Shown: positions 48,297-58,402, numbered from the stretch's first letter. The stretch is 64,000 nucleotides of DNA from Pseudomonas viridiflava (GCF_900583165.1 NZ_UTKY01000050.1:1-64000), one strand, 5' to 3'. Translations and numbers: made by a program. Notes: generated by a model not told the origin, from the letters alone.

Positions 48297-49772
48297 ATGA
48301 GTACACAACAACATTCTGCCGCTGCAAAGACCGCTGATGAATACAGCATTCTCGATAACATCGTCGCCCAGACCCTATTGAGTGCGGATGATGAGGCCTA
48401 CGACATCGCCAAGCGCGGCGTGTCGGCGTTCATCGAGGAGTTGATCAAACCGCAAAACGTCGGGGAGCCAGTCAAGAAGCGTCTGGTGGACCGGATGATT
48501 GCCGAAATCGACACCAAGCTCAGCCAGCAGATGGATGAGATTCTGCACCATCCGCAGTTCCAGGCATTGGAAGCCTCATGGAAGGGCTTGCAGCTGCTGG
48601 TCGACCGAACCAACTTTCGGGAAAACATCAAGATCGAACTGCTGAGTGTCTCCCGGCAAGACCTGTTGGATGACTTTGAAGACTCGCCGGAGGTGACTCA
48701 GTCTGGGCTATACAAACACATTTACAGCGCCGAGTACGGCCAGTTTGGTGGTCAACCCGTAGGCGCAATCATCGCCAACTACTTCCTCTCGCCCAGCTCG
48801 CCGGACGTGAAGCTCATGCAGTACGCAGCCAGTGTTGCGTGCATGGCCCATGCGCCGTTCATTGCCGCCGCCGGGCCGGGGTTCTTCGGGCTGGAGAGCT
48901 TTACCGGCCTGCCAGACCTGAAGGATCTGAAGGACCATTTCGAAGGCCCGCAGTTTGCCAAGTGGCAAAGCTTTCGCCAGAGCGAAGATGCCCGCTATAT
49001 CGCGCTAACCGTGCCGCGTTTTCTACTGCGTACGCCCTACGATCCCCTGGAATGCCCGGTCAAGACCTTTGCCTATCAGGAGTGTGTGGTGAACAGCCAT
49101 GAACACTATCTGTGGGGCAATACGGCCTACGCCTTCGCGACGCGTTTGACCGACAGCTTCGCGCGGTTTCGCTGGTGCCCGAACATCATCGGCCCGCAAA
49201 GCGGCGGAGCGGTGGAAGACTTGCCGCTGCATCATTTCCAGAGCATGGGCGAAATCGAAACCAAGATTCCTACCGAAGTGTTGGTCTCTGATCGTCGAGA
49301 ATATGAGCTGGCGCAAGAAGGTTTCATTGCGTTGACCATGCGCAAGGGCAGTGACAATGCGGCATTCTTCTCGGCCAGCTCAGTGCAAAAACCCAAGCAT
49401 TTCGGCATCAGTGCCGAGGGTAAGGAGGCTGAATTAAATTATCGCCTGGGTACCCAATTGCCCTACATGATGGTGGTCAACCGCCTGGCCCATTACCTCA
49501 AGGTGTTGCAACGTGAGCAGTTAGGGTCGTGGAAGGAACGTACCGACTTGGAACAAGAGCTCAACAAGTGGATTCGCCAGTACGTCGCTGATCAGGAAAA
49601 TCCCAGTGCCGAAGTGCGGGGCCGGCGACCGTTGCGGGCAGCCCGTATTGTGGTCAGTGATGTAGAAGGCGAGCCTGGTTGGTACCGCGTCAATCTGAGT
49701 GTCCGCCCGCATTTCAAATACATGGGCGCGGACTTCACCCTGTCCCTCGTCGGCAAGCTCGATAAAGAATGA
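48297..49772 (+). CDS. tssC: TssC, T6SS contractile sheath large subunit
   Basis: 491 residues of the VipB family, full length (HHPQFQALEASWKGLQLLVDRT, FGGQPVGAIIANY, FLLRTPYDPLECPV, and C-terminal YRVNLSVRPHFKYMGADFTL). It forms the sheath with TssB and is recycled by ClpV. AAAGGAC lies upstream. Its stop overlaps tssE by ATGA. Confidence 0.95.
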   Translation: MSTQQHSAAAKTADEYSILDNIVAQTLLSADDEAYDIAKRGVSAFIEELIKPQNVGEPVKKRLVDRMIAEIDTKLSQQMDEILHHPQFQALEASWKGLQLLVDRTNFRENIKIELLSVSRQDLLDDFEDSPEVTQSGLYKHIYSAEYGQFGGQPVGAIIANYFLSPSSPDVKLMQYAASVACMAHAPFIAAAGPGFFGLESFTGLPDLKDLKDHFEGPQFAKWQSFRQSEDARYIALTVPRFLLRTPYDPLECPVKTFAYQECVVNSHEHYLWGNTAYAFATRLTDSFARFRWCPNIIGPQSGGAVEDLPLHHFQSMGEIETKIPTEVLVSDRREYELAQEGFIALTMRKGSDNAAFFSASSVQKPKHFGISAEGKEAELNYRLGTQLPYMMVVNRLAHYLKVLQREQLGSWKERTDLEQELNKWIRQYVADQENPSAEVRGRRPLRAARIVVSDVEGEPGWYRVNLSVRPHFKYMGADFTLSLVGKLDKE

Positions 49773-50188
49773 GCAACGGCCAGGGAATTTCCCACCCATC
49801 GAGTCTGTTCGAGCGGCTTGCGTGTCAACCTGCGAGCCCGGCGGGTGGCGTGGCCTCCGTCGCCGCGCATTTGGGAAAGATGCTCAGTATTCGTGCAGGC
49901 AGCGTGCAGACGCTACCCGACTACGGCTTGCCCGACCTTAATGACATGAACCAGAGCCGGCATGAATCGTTGAGTCAGTCGCGTCTGCTGATCGAACGCT
50001 TCATCCGGGCCTATGAGCCACGGCTCAAGCACGTGCGGGTACGCGTGATGCCACAGGGCAATGATCCCTTGGCCCTGGCATTCGCCATTGAGGCGATGTT
50101 GACAGTCAACAGTGTCGCACAGCCCGTGGTGTTTACCGCACGGCTATGTGACGCCGGGCGCGTCGAGGTCATGCCAGATGTCGTTTAA
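49769..50188 (+). CDS. tssE: TssE, T6SS baseplate protein (gp25-like)
   Basis: 139 residues. A gp25-type domain covers residues about 30-135 (SIRAGSVQTLPDYGLPDL and LIERFIRAYEPRLKHVRVRV, with the EPR motif). It links the baseplate to the sheath. It overlaps tssC by 4 bp and tssF by 11 bp. Confidence 0.92.
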   Translation: MSNGQGISHPSSLFERLACQPASPAGGVASVAAHLGKMLSIRAGSVQTLPDYGLPDLNDMNQSRHESLSQSRLLIERFIRAYEPRLKHVRVRVMPQGNDPLALAFAIEAMLTVNSVAQPVVFTARLCDAGRVEVMPDVV

Positions 50189-51965
50189 CCGGTATTACCA
50201 AAGTGAACTCAGTGCGCTGCGGCAATTGGGCAGGCGCTTTTCCGAACGCAACCCGGCATTGGCACGTTTTCTTGCGGAGCCCGGTCAAGACCCTGATGTA
50301 GAGCGTTTGCTTGAGGGGTTTGCGTTTCTCACGGGCCGTCTGCGTCAGAAGCTAGATGACGAATTGCCCGAGCTGACCCATTCGTTGATGCATCTGCTCT
50401 GGCCCAATTACATGCGACCGATGCCGGCGTTCAGCATCTTGCAGTTCGATCCTTTGAAACATGCCGGTCCTGGTGTGGTGGTAAGCCGCGATACGCCGGT
50501 TGAAAGTGCAGCGATCAACGGCGAACGGTGCCGGTTTCGTACGTGTTACACCACTGAGGTCCTGCCGCTGCAACTGAGTGCCCTGGAGTACAGGGTCCAA
50601 GGGCCGCGAACATTATTCAGCCTGCGTCTGGAAATGAGCGCCGAGGGTGATTTCGGCGACTGTGGGTTTGATCGGATACGGTTGCACCTGGCAGGCGACG
50701 CCTACGTCAGCCAAGGGTTGTATCTGCATCTTTTGCGTCATCTTGAAGGTATTGAGCTGTTGCCGTTCGGCCAAGACGGACGGCCGGTGATCGGGGTCGA
50801 TGGCCTGCCGCTGTCGTTGCGCCTGGGTGTCGACAAGGTGGAACCCGTAGGGTTTGATGAGGACCAGGCGTTGATCCCCTATCCACTGAACACCTTTCGC
50901 GGTTATCGCCATCTGCAGGAGTACTTTGCTTTCCCTGAGAAGTACCTGTTTGTGGATGTCGGTGGTCTGGACGTGCTGTGGCAATTGCCCGCCGAAGTTC
51001 TCAGCCAATTGTGCGGCGTGACCTTGCGTTTTGAGTTGCGCCACCAAGGGCATGCGCTCCAGGGCGTTACCCAGGACAATGTGAAGTTGTACTGCACTCC
51101 AATCGTCAACCTGTTCAAGCACGATGCGGTTCCGATCCGCCTGGACGGAAAACAGGATGAATACCTGTTGATCCCTGGGGAATATGCGCGTGGCCATGCC
51201 AGCGTTTTTTCCGTAGACAGTGTCACGGGCTGGCGCCCCGGCGGGTTGGGGTATCGGGCGTACGTGCCGTTCGAGTCTTTTGAGCACGATGGTGATAGCG
51301 ACGGATCGGTGAGCCCCCCCAGTTATTGCCTGCGTCAGCGCGTGTCGACACATCAGGATGAGCTTGAAACCTGGATGGGCTTCGGCAATGGGCTGGGGCA
51401 TGACCAGGAAACGCTGTCGATCGAGCTGACCTGTACCAACCACAATCTGCCCCGGCACTTGCGGGCGGGCGCGATCAATCAACCGTGTGAGCAGACGCCG
51501 GAAGGTTTGTCGTTTCGCAATATCAGCGCACCGACCGCCAGTTTGATACCGCCTCTTGATCAGGATTTTCTCTGGCGGCTGATCAGCAACATGTCGCTCA
51601 ATTACCTGTCGCTGAGCGATATCAACGCCTTGAAAGTCATCCTTGAAACCTACGACCTGCCGCGTTTTCACGATCGACAGGCACTGAAGGTCAGCCGTCG
51701 GCGCCTGGATGCATTGCAATCGATCACTCATTCGGCCGTCGACCGCTTGCATCGCGGGTTGCCGTTTCGCGGCGTGCGCGTCGACCTGACCGTCAATTGC
51801 CAAGGCTTCCTCGGCCAAGGCGAGGTGTTTGTGTTCGCGTCAGTACTCAATGAGTTTTTTGCGTTGTACGCCAGCTTGAATGCCTATCACGAACTACGAG
51901 TCATCAGCACACAAGGAGACGTGTACCAATGGCCACCCCGGATGGGCCAACAGCCCCTGCTTTGA
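50178..51965 (+). CDS. tssF: TssF, T6SS baseplate protein
   Basis: 595 residues of the VasA/ImpG family (FNRYYQSELSALRQLGRRFSE, ARFLAEPGQDPDVERLLEGFAFLTGRLRQ broken across the N-terminal helix bundle, LMHLLWPNYMRPMPAFSILQF). It forms the baseplate wedge with TssE, TssG and TssK. It starts 11 bp inside tssE and ends 37 bp into tssG, so translation is probably coupled. Confidence 0.95.
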   Translation: MSFNRYYQSELSALRQLGRRFSERNPALARFLAEPGQDPDVERLLEGFAFLTGRLRQKLDDELPELTHSLMHLLWPNYMRPMPAFSILQFDPLKHAGPGVVVSRDTPVESAAINGERCRFRTCYTTEVLPLQLSALEYRVQGPRTLFSLRLEMSAEGDFGDCGFDRIRLHLAGDAYVSQGLYLHLLRHLEGIELLPFGQDGRPVIGVDGLPLSLRLGVDKVEPVGFDEDQALIPYPLNTFRGYRHLQEYFAFPEKYLFVDVGGLDVLWQLPAEVLSQLCGVTLRFELRHQGHALQGVTQDNVKLYCTPIVNLFKHDAVPIRLDGKQDEYLLIPGEYARGHASVFSVDSVTGWRPGGLGYRAYVPFESFEHDGDSDGSVSPPSYCLRQRVSTHQDELETWMGFGNGLGHDQETLSIELTCTNHNLPRHLRAGAINQPCEQTPEGLSFRNISAPTASLIPPLDQDFLWRLISNMSLNYLSLSDINALKVILETYDLPRFHDRQALKVSRRRLDALQSITHSAVDRLHRGLPFRGVRVDLTVNCQGFLGQGEVFVFASVLNEFFALYASLNAYHELRVISTQGDVYQWPPRMGQQPLL

Positions 51966-52936
51966 CCGAATTAACCCGGGTCATCCGCGAATACTCGCTG
52001 TTTCAGGCGGTATCGCAGGTGATCAAGCGCTTGCGTGAAGCCCACCCATTGCTGGATGAGGACGCGGCGTACGACCAATTGGAGTTCCAGGCCAACCCAG
52101 GGCTCGGTTTCCCCGGACACGACATCGACAGGGTGGAGTTTTTTTATGAGCGGGATCAATTGCGCGCCCGACTGCGCGTCAACGTCCTGGGCCTGTGTGG
52201 GGCGGGTTCACCCTTGCCGGCGTTTTATGGTGAACAGGTGCTGGCCGACAGTTTGGGCGCAAACCCGACCCGCGATTTTCTGGACGTGTTTCACCATCGC
52301 CTGCACCGGCTGATGTTGCCAATCTGGCGTAAATACCGCTATCGGGCGAGCTTCAAGGCGGGAGCCAATGATGCTTTTTCCGAGCAAATGTTTGCCTTGA
52401 TCGGGCTTGGGGGGCCGCGCCTGCGAAACGTCGCTCAGCTGGACTGCAAACGGCTGTTGCCCTACCTGGGGTTGCTGAGCCTGCGGGTGCATTCCGCCGC
52501 CTTGATCGAAACGGTGCTGCGCTACTACTTCAAGCACCACCGATTATTTATCGAGCAATGGGTTCAACGCACAGTCGTTATCGCTCCCGAGCAATGTAAC
52601 CGACTGGGCATCGCCAATAGCAGGCTGGATCAGGACCAGGTGCTGGGCCAGCAAGTTGTAGACCGCAGCGGCAAGTTCCGGGTGCATGTGCTGGGACTGG
52701 GCTGGCAGCGGTTCCACGACTTCCTGCCCACCGGGCAGGATTTCCAGGTGCTGTGCGCATTGGTGCGCCTGACCCTGCGCGACCCCCTGGAGTATGACGT
52801 GCGCCTGGTATTGGCCAGGGAGGAGATCCAGCCATTGCATATCGGCGAACACAACCTGTGCCGCCTGGGCTGGACAAGTTGGCTGGTGCATGAGTGCGCC
52901 GACGGCGCGGTCATTGTGGCCCGCAGCATTCAATAG
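51929..52936 (+). CDS. tssG: TssG, T6SS baseplate protein
   Basis: 335 residues of the VasB/ImpH family (YSLFQAVSQVIKRLREAHPL, GHDIDRVEFFYERDQLRARL, LSLRVHSAALIETVLRYYF). It is the wedge partner of TssF. AAGGAGA lies 12 nt upstream of the ATG within the tssF coding region. The C-terminus ends 13 bp before clpV. Confidence 0.93.
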   Translation: MATPDGPTAPALTELTRVIREYSLFQAVSQVIKRLREAHPLLDEDAAYDQLEFQANPGLGFPGHDIDRVEFFYERDQLRARLRVNVLGLCGAGSPLPAFYGEQVLADSLGANPTRDFLDVFHHRLHRLMLPIWRKYRYRASFKAGANDAFSEQMFALIGLGGPRLRNVAQLDCKRLLPYLGLLSLRVHSAALIETVLRYYFKHHRLFIEQWVQRTVVIAPEQCNRLGIANSRLDQDQVLGQQVVDRSGKFRVHVLGLGWQRFHDFLPTGQDFQVLCALVRLTLRDPLEYDVRLVLAREEIQPLHIGEHNLCRLGWTSWLVHECADGAVIVARSIQ

Positions 52937-52949
52937 GGACGAATTGACG

Positions 52950-55517
52950 ATGGTGAATGTGGACTTGCAACAACTGATTCAGACACTGACCCCTCAGGCA
53001 CGCCGTGATCTTGAGCGCTCCGCGCAAAGATGTGTCTTGCGTGGCGGCAGGGAAGTGTTGGTGGAAGATTTGCTGCTGGCCTTGCTTGAGCATCATGACG
53101 GCGTTCTGGCCAGGGCGTTGGCCGATGCCGGGATAGAGGCCAGCGAGCTTCAAGCGACGCTTCAGCCCAGGAGTGAGGCGAGCGCATCGCGCAACCCGGT
53201 GTTTGCCCAGCCCCTCGTGGAATGGCTGCAACAGGCGTTGCTGGTCGCCCACCTGGACCTGCGCCAAACCGAAGTGGATCAGGGCGCTCTATTACTCGCG
53301 TTGTTAACACACCCGGCACAGCACGCCGGAAGCGGTTACCAGGCATTATTGAGCCGGATCGATACCCAACGCGTGCGTGAATTCCTGACGAGCCACACTG
53401 CGGCCAGCGCTCCGTTATCCAGTGGTGATGCGTTGCTGGAGCGCTTCACCCATGACCTGACTCAACAGGCCCGGGAAGGTCATATTGACCCGGTGTTATG
53501 CCGCGATACCGAGATCCGGCAGTTGATCGACATTCTCCTGCGTCGACGCAAGAACAATCCGATTCTCGTCGGTGAGGCTGGGGTAGGTAAAACAGCGATT
53601 GTCGAAGGGCTGGCCTTGTGTATTGCTGGTTTACAGGTACCGGAGCCGCTCAAGAACGTACGGTTGCTGAGCTTGGACATGGGCGCGCTTCAAGCCGGCG
53701 CCAGTATCAAGGGTGAGTTCGAGCGACGGCTAAAGGGTGTGATCGATGAGGTCAGCGCCTCGCCCACGCCAGTGATTCTGTTTATCGACGAAGCCCACAC
53801 GTTGGTGGGGGCGGGGGCACAGGCGGGTGGCTCGGATGCGGCCAATCTGCTTAAGCCGGCCCTGGCTCGCGGTGAGCTGCGGACCATCGCCGCCACGACC
53901 TGGTCTGAATACAAGCAGTACTTTGAAAAAGACGCTGCATTGGCGCGGCGTTTCCAGCCGGTGCGAGTTGCAGAACCCAGCGTCGACCAGGCGGTGGCGA
54001 TCCTGCGCGGTCTGGTACCGGTGTATGAAGCCAGCCACGGTGTGTATGTGCGTGATGATGCCGTGGTCGCAGCTGCGCAAATGAGCGCGCGTTACCTGGC
54101 GGGGCGTCTGTTGCCCGACAAGGCTGTAGACGTGTTGGACACCGCCTGTGCTCGCGTGCAGATCAGCCACGTGACCGCGCCACCGGCATTGCAGAGCCTG
54201 TACGCCGAACTGGCCGAAGGCGCGCGCCAGCGTCAGGCGGTCAGTCGCGACAGGGACGCAGGGTTGGCAGTGGATGAGCAGGCCTTGCACCTGTTGGAAC
54301 AGCGCCTGGAAGCCGTCGAGGACAAGCGCCAACGTGTGGAACAAGCCTGGCATGAGCAGCGATCCTTGGCCGAGCAGGTGCTTGCAATGCGCCGACAACT
54401 GGATGACGCGCGTCTTGCGGGGCAGGGCGTCGATGCGCTTGAGCAGGCCTTGGCTGTACAGCGAGAAAAATTCCTGACGCATCAGAGCGAACACTCACTG
54501 GTTGGCCTTGAGGTATGCCCGCGCCTGGTGGCACAGGTCATCAGCGCCTGGACCGGCATTCCGACCGAGCAATTGGCCCACGAGCACAATGAAAGTGTCC
54601 AAGACTTTGCCACGGCCTTGCGCTTACGCATCCTCGGTCAGGAGCATGCCGTGCAAGCCTTGGACCGCAACCAGCGTGCCGTTGCTGCTGGGCTCAACAA
54701 GGTAGACGCGCCGGTGGGCGTGTTCCTGCTGGTGGGACCGAGCGGTGTGGGTAAGACCGAAACTGCCTTGGCCTTGGGCGATCTTCTGTACGGCGGCGAG
54801 CGCTTTGTCACGACCCTTAACATGTCGGAGTTCCAGGAAAAACACTCCCTGTCCCGGCTGATTGGCGCACCCCCAGGCTATGTCGGCTATGGCGAGGGAG
54901 GCGTACTGACGGAGGCCGTGCGTCGACGCCCGTATTCAGTGGTGTTGCTTGACGAAGTCGAAAAAGCTGACCCGGAGGTGTTGAGCCTGTTCTACCAGAT
55001 TTTCGATAAGGGATTGGTGAACGATGGTGAAGGCCGGGAAATCGATTTTCGCAATACGCTGATCCTGCTGACGTCCAACCTGGGCAGTGCGTGCATTGCA
55101 GATTTATGCGCTGGCGGACAGCGCCCTGATATCCAGGTGCTTGAGAGCGCCATTCGCCCCTTATTGAGCGACCACTTCAAGCCGGCCTTGCTGGCAAGGA
55201 TGCGGGTTGTGCCCTATTACCCCGTAACGGGTGCCGTATTACACGATTTGGCCCGGCTCAAGCTGGAGCGCCTTGGGCAGCGGTTGCAGCTACGACAGGT
55301 TGCGTTCACTTATACCCCCGAGTTGGTCGTGCAGATGGCTGCGCGCTGTGTCCACAGTGACAGTGGTGCGCGATACATCGATCAGTGGATCGAGACCTGC
55401 CTGCTGCCCCAAGTGGTTGATCTTCTGCTCGCAGCGATGGCCATCGGCGAGCGCCTGTCGCGGGTGCATGCCAGTCTTGACGCCGACGGGCAGCCGATCT
55501 GCGAGCGCAGCCAATGA
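52950..55517 (+). CDS. tssH: ClpV (TssH), T6SS sheath-recycling AAA+ ATPase
   Basis: 855 residues. Clp N-domain (about 1-150, with the helix that binds TssC), first AAA+ with Walker A GEAGVGKTA near residue 210 and Walker B VILFIDEAHTL, a coiled-coil middle domain (about 410-530), second AAA+ with Walker A GPSGVGKTET near 595 and VVLLDEVEKADPEV. It disassembles contracted sheaths. The ATG at 52950 is chosen over upstream in-frame codons inside tssG. Its stop overlaps sfa by ATGA. Confidence 0.95.
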   Translation: MVNVDLQQLIQTLTPQARRDLERSAQRCVLRGGREVLVEDLLLALLEHHDGVLARALADAGIEASELQATLQPRSEASASRNPVFAQPLVEWLQQALLVAHLDLRQTEVDQGALLLALLTHPAQHAGSGYQALLSRIDTQRVREFLTSHTAASAPLSSGDALLERFTHDLTQQAREGHIDPVLCRDTEIRQLIDILLRRRKNNPILVGEAGVGKTAIVEGLALCIAGLQVPEPLKNVRLLSLDMGALQAGASIKGEFERRLKGVIDEVSASPTPVILFIDEAHTLVGAGAQAGGSDAANLLKPALARGELRTIAATTWSEYKQYFEKDAALARRFQPVRVAEPSVDQAVAILRGLVPVYEASHGVYVRDDAVVAAAQMSARYLAGRLLPDKAVDVLDTACARVQISHVTAPPALQSLYAELAEGARQRQAVSRDRDAGLAVDEQALHLLEQRLEAVEDKRQRVEQAWHEQRSLAEQVLAMRRQLDDARLAGQGVDALEQALAVQREKFLTHQSEHSLVGLEVCPRLVAQVISAWTGIPTEQLAHEHNESVQDFATALRLRILGQEHAVQALDRNQRAVAAGLNKVDAPVGVFLLVGPSGVGKTETALALGDLLYGGERFVTTLNMSEFQEKHSLSRLIGAPPGYVGYGEGGVLTEAVRRRPYSVVLLDEVEKADPEVLSLFYQIFDKGLVNDGEGREIDFRNTLILLTSNLGSACIADLCAGGQRPDIQVLESAIRPLLSDHFKPALLARMRVVPYYPVTGAVLHDLARLKLERLGQRLQLRQVAFTYTPELVVQMAARCVHSDSGARYIDQWIETCLLPQVVDLLLAAMAIGERLSRVHASLDADGQPICERSQ

Positions 55518-57046
55518 CGGGCCATCGGTTTTCCGCCTTGGCTGAACCCCTGGTTTACGCCAGCACATTGCTGGACTGGTTCGCCCGCCTAGGCGTTGTG
55601 AGCGACGAAGCCACTCTGCTTGAGCTGTGTACTGCCGCCAGCGCCCAACTGAGCGAGTGCGAGCTCTGCCAGCTGTACTATCGCCACGAGAACCAAGGCC
55701 GGCTTGAGCTGATCGCCCAGTATTTACCTGGCCCGCTGTCGTCCGGGGAGGCGCTTTCAGGTGCCGACTTTCAAAACGAACAGTTGCTGCACTATGTCAT
55801 CAAGCAGAACGCTGCCCTGAGCCTGGAAGATCTGCCCGCAAGCGTCTATGAGAGCGGGTTTCTGCCCACGGGGAATTCACCGTGGCGCGCCGTGGCATGC
55901 ATGCCGCTGGTCAACCGTTCCAACGCCATCGCCGGTGTGTTGCTGTGTGCCAGCCAGCGCTCGACATCCCTTCAGGGCCACCTTTCTTCATTAAGCCAAC
56001 TGGGCAACTTTGCCTTGAGTCAGTTGGCGCTTTTGCGCCAAGTTCGCCCCGTACCCGACAGCTCCCCGCAGCAACGGCGTGCGCCCACTGTCGGTGCTGC
56101 GTTCGGGTTGATCGGCAACAGCAAGGCCATGGACGTAACCTGCCGGTTGATCGGCAAAGTATTAAACACCCCCTACACGGTGCTGCTGCGAGGCGAAACC
56201 GGTACCGGTAAAGAAGTCGTGGCACGCGCCATCCACGCTGCGGGACCCCGTCGAGCCAAAGCATTCGTAGTACAGAACTGTGCGGCCTTTCCGGAGGGAC
56301 TGCTGGAAAGCGAACTGTTTGGCTACCGCAAGGGCGCCTTTACTGGCGCCGAACGCAATCACTGCGGATTGTTCGATGCGGCAGATGGCGGCACCTTACT
56401 CCTGGATGAAATCGGCGATATGCCGTTGTCGTTACAGGCCAAGCTGCTGCGCGTATTGCAGGAAGGCGAGATACGCCCGCTGGGCGCAAGTGCTGCCCAT
56501 AAGGTCGACGTACGCATTATTGCCGCGACCCACCGCGACCTTGGCGAAATGGTTGCCCAAGGCAGTTTTCGTGAAGACCTCTATTACCGCCTGGCGCAAT
56601 TCCCTATCGAACTGCCCGCCTTGCGTGAAAGGGACGGCGATGTGCGGCTGCTGGCACGGGAGTTCACAGACGCGGCCTGCTTCGCCCTCGGCCGCTCCCC
56701 CGTTGAGTGGTCGGACGCCGCCCTTGATCAGCTGTCGACCCACGGGTTTCCCGGCAATGTCCGCGAACTCAAATGCCTGGTGGAACGTGCCGTCTTGCTG
56801 TGTGACGACGGCGTGATCCTTCCCGCGCACCTGTCCCTTTCACCCGTACCCGACACGGCCACTGTTGACTCAACGCTGCGCCAACGGTTGGAGCGCGTGG
56901 AGCGGGCATTCTTGATCGACTGCCTGCACAAGAATCGTGGCAATCGGACCCGCACTGCACGTGAATTGGGCGTTGCGCGGCGCACGCTGCTCTACCGCCT
57001 TGCGCGCTTGAAGATTCCCGAAGGCGACCTCCGCGAAGAGTGCTGA
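55514..57046 (+). CDS. sfa: Sfa-type sigma-54 activator of the T6SS cluster
   Basis: 510 residues. A GAF-like N-domain (about 20-185) is followed by AAA+ with Walker A RGETGTGKEV, sigma-54 contact loop GAFTGAERN and Walker B TLLLDEIGD, and a Fis-type HTH at 475-500 (NRTRTARELGVARRTLLYRL). In P. aeruginosa the matching Sfa2 controls its T6SS through RpoN. It is embedded in the operon, overlapping clpV by 4 bp, so it should autoregulate together with the machine. Confidence 0.92.
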   Translation: MTGHRFSALAEPLVYASTLLDWFARLGVVSDEATLLELCTAASAQLSECELCQLYYRHENQGRLELIAQYLPGPLSSGEALSGADFQNEQLLHYVIKQNAALSLEDLPASVYESGFLPTGNSPWRAVACMPLVNRSNAIAGVLLCASQRSTSLQGHLSSLSQLGNFALSQLALLRQVRPVPDSSPQQRRAPTVGAAFGLIGNSKAMDVTCRLIGKVLNTPYTVLLRGETGTGKEVVARAIHAAGPRRAKAFVVQNCAAFPEGLLESELFGYRKGAFTGAERNHCGLFDAADGGTLLLDEIGDMPLSLQAKLLRVLQEGEIRPLGASAAHKVDVRIIAATHRDLGEMVAQGSFREDLYYRLAQFPIELPALRERDGDVRLLAREFTDAACFALGRSPVEWSDAALDQLSTHGFPGNVRELKCLVERAVLLCDDGVILPAHLSLSPVPDTATVDSTLRQRLERVERAFLIDCLHKNRGNRTRTARELGVARRTLLYRLARLKIPEGDLREEC

Positions 57047-57089
57047 ATGACCCCCGCTATGAATGCCTAACTTTTTTGGGAGATGCCTG

Positions 57090-57221
57090 ATGTTTCTTCA
57101 TCCATGGCAAGCCGTGGTGCTTGTGCTGTGTTTGCTGGGCGGCTGTAACGCCAATTACGTCTTTGATGACGCCGACTATCGTCCTCTGGGTGACCCCCAG
57201 GCGACCCTTCGCGGCCGTTGA
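57090..57221 (+). CDS. 43-residue predicted lipoprotein between sfa and fha
   Basis: Too short for standard gene calling. MFLHPWQAVVLVLCLLGGC has a hydrophobic signal ending in a lipobox (LGGC), followed by only 24 residues rich in Asp (NYVFDDADYRPLGDP). GGGAG lies 8 nt before the ATG. It occupies the place of the uncharacterised orfX in the P. aeruginosa H2 cluster. As a lipoprotein it may work with the TssJ-TssM membrane complex; function unknown. Confidence 0.75.
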   Translation: MFLHPWQAVVLVLCLLGGCNANYVFDDADYRPLGDPQATLRGR

Positions 57222-57236
57222 GCCGGGAGCCCTGAC

Positions 57237-58397
57237 ATGCAATTAGTATTGGAGGTGAGTGGTGGTGGCCAGGCTGAACCGTCGAGCCATAAAACGTTTG
57301 ACGGCGTCGGTGGCATCATCGGTCGGAGTACGACCTGTGACTGGATCATCGCCGATCCCAAACGTTTGGTGTCGAGCCACCATGGCTTGGTCAGCTATCG
57401 CGACGGTCAGTATTTCCTGACCGATATCAGCAGCAACGGTATCGCTGTATCCGGTACTTCGGAGCGCTTGCGCAAAGGGCTGGCGCGATTGATCAACGAC
57501 GGTGATGTCTATCAACTGGGCTCAGTGGACATCCGCGCCCGGCTGAAGGCGCATGTTCGGCAAGCATTCGCGTTTGACGCGACGATTCCCGATGATGCCT
57601 TCCTGGGGCTGGATCCTCTGCGTTCGATGGACGTTGAGCAGCAACGTGGTGCGTATTGCGATGAGCTGGACGCATTGAATACCGCACCGCAGGCGGTCGA
57701 TCAACTGGAGGTTCACGGGACCGTTGAGAGCGATCACCTGACGCTACCGCAATGGGCTTCCCCCGCAAAGGCGTTACCCGTAACGACTGTGCCGCACATG
57801 CAGGACGGGTTCTGGGTACAGTTCGGGGCGGCGCTGGGAACCCCTTTGGATACGCTTGATTCACCGGCGCGCGAGGCCCTGGCAATCAGTGTCGCCGGCC
57901 TGTTCAGGCAAAGCATTGAAGGCCTGCAGCAGGGCCTGAGAACCCGCGACGAACTGAACAGCGAACTGAACCCGAATTGGGCCCGTCCCGCGTCCATGAG
58001 CAAAAACCCTTTGAAAGACAGCGCCGACCCCTCGACGACGGTGTCGGCGCTTTTGGGCATTGGCGAACCGTCACAGATGTCGGCCGAACTGGCGGTAGCC
58101 GACGCGTGCCGGGATCTGCAGGTGCACCAGCTGGCCTTGGCCGTGGCTTGCCGGGCTGCAGTGCGCAGTGCACTGGTGGCATTTGCGCCGAGTCACTTGC
58201 TGCTGTGCTTCGAGCGTGAGGGCAAGCCACCCCGGTTCAACAGGGACGGCGCCCATTGGCGGGCGTACCAGCGTCATTACGAACGCTTGGCCGACAACGA
58301 CACCTTGGTGGGGCAGTTATTGCGCCACGACTTTTCCGATGCCTACGCGGAGCAGGTTCGCCTGGTCTCAACCCTGCACGCGAGCTTCTCAGGATGA
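57237..58397 (+). CDS. fha: FHA-domain T6SS protein (TagH/Fha)
   Basis: 386 residues. N-terminal FHA domain (about 1-95) with the phosphothreonine-binding residues in GGIIGRSTTCDW, LVSSHHGLVSYR and TDISSNGIAV. The C-terminal part (VQFGAALGTPLDTL onward) is typical of ImpI/TagH proteins. In P. aeruginosa, Fha proteins sense phosphorylation by a Ser/Thr kinase (Stk1 in H2); such kinase genes would lie beyond this window. Its stop overlaps a possible tssJ start. Confidence 0.9.
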   Translation: MQLVLEVSGGGQAEPSSHKTFDGVGGIIGRSTTCDWIIADPKRLVSSHHGLVSYRDGQYFLTDISSNGIAVSGTSERLRKGLARLINDGDVYQLGSVDIRARLKAHVRQAFAFDATIPDDAFLGLDPLRSMDVEQQRGAYCDELDALNTAPQAVDQLEVHGTVESDHLTLPQWASPAKALPVTTVPHMQDGFWVQFGAALGTPLDTLDSPAREALAISVAGLFRQSIEGLQQGLRTRDELNSELNPNWARPASMSKNPLKDSADPSTTVSALLGIGEPSQMSAELAVADACRDLQVHQLALAVACRAAVRSALVAFAPSHLLLCFEREGKPPRFNRDGAHWRAYQRHYERLADNDTLVGQLLRHDFSDAYAEQVRLVSTLHASFSG

Positions 58398-58402
58398 CAT
58401 TC

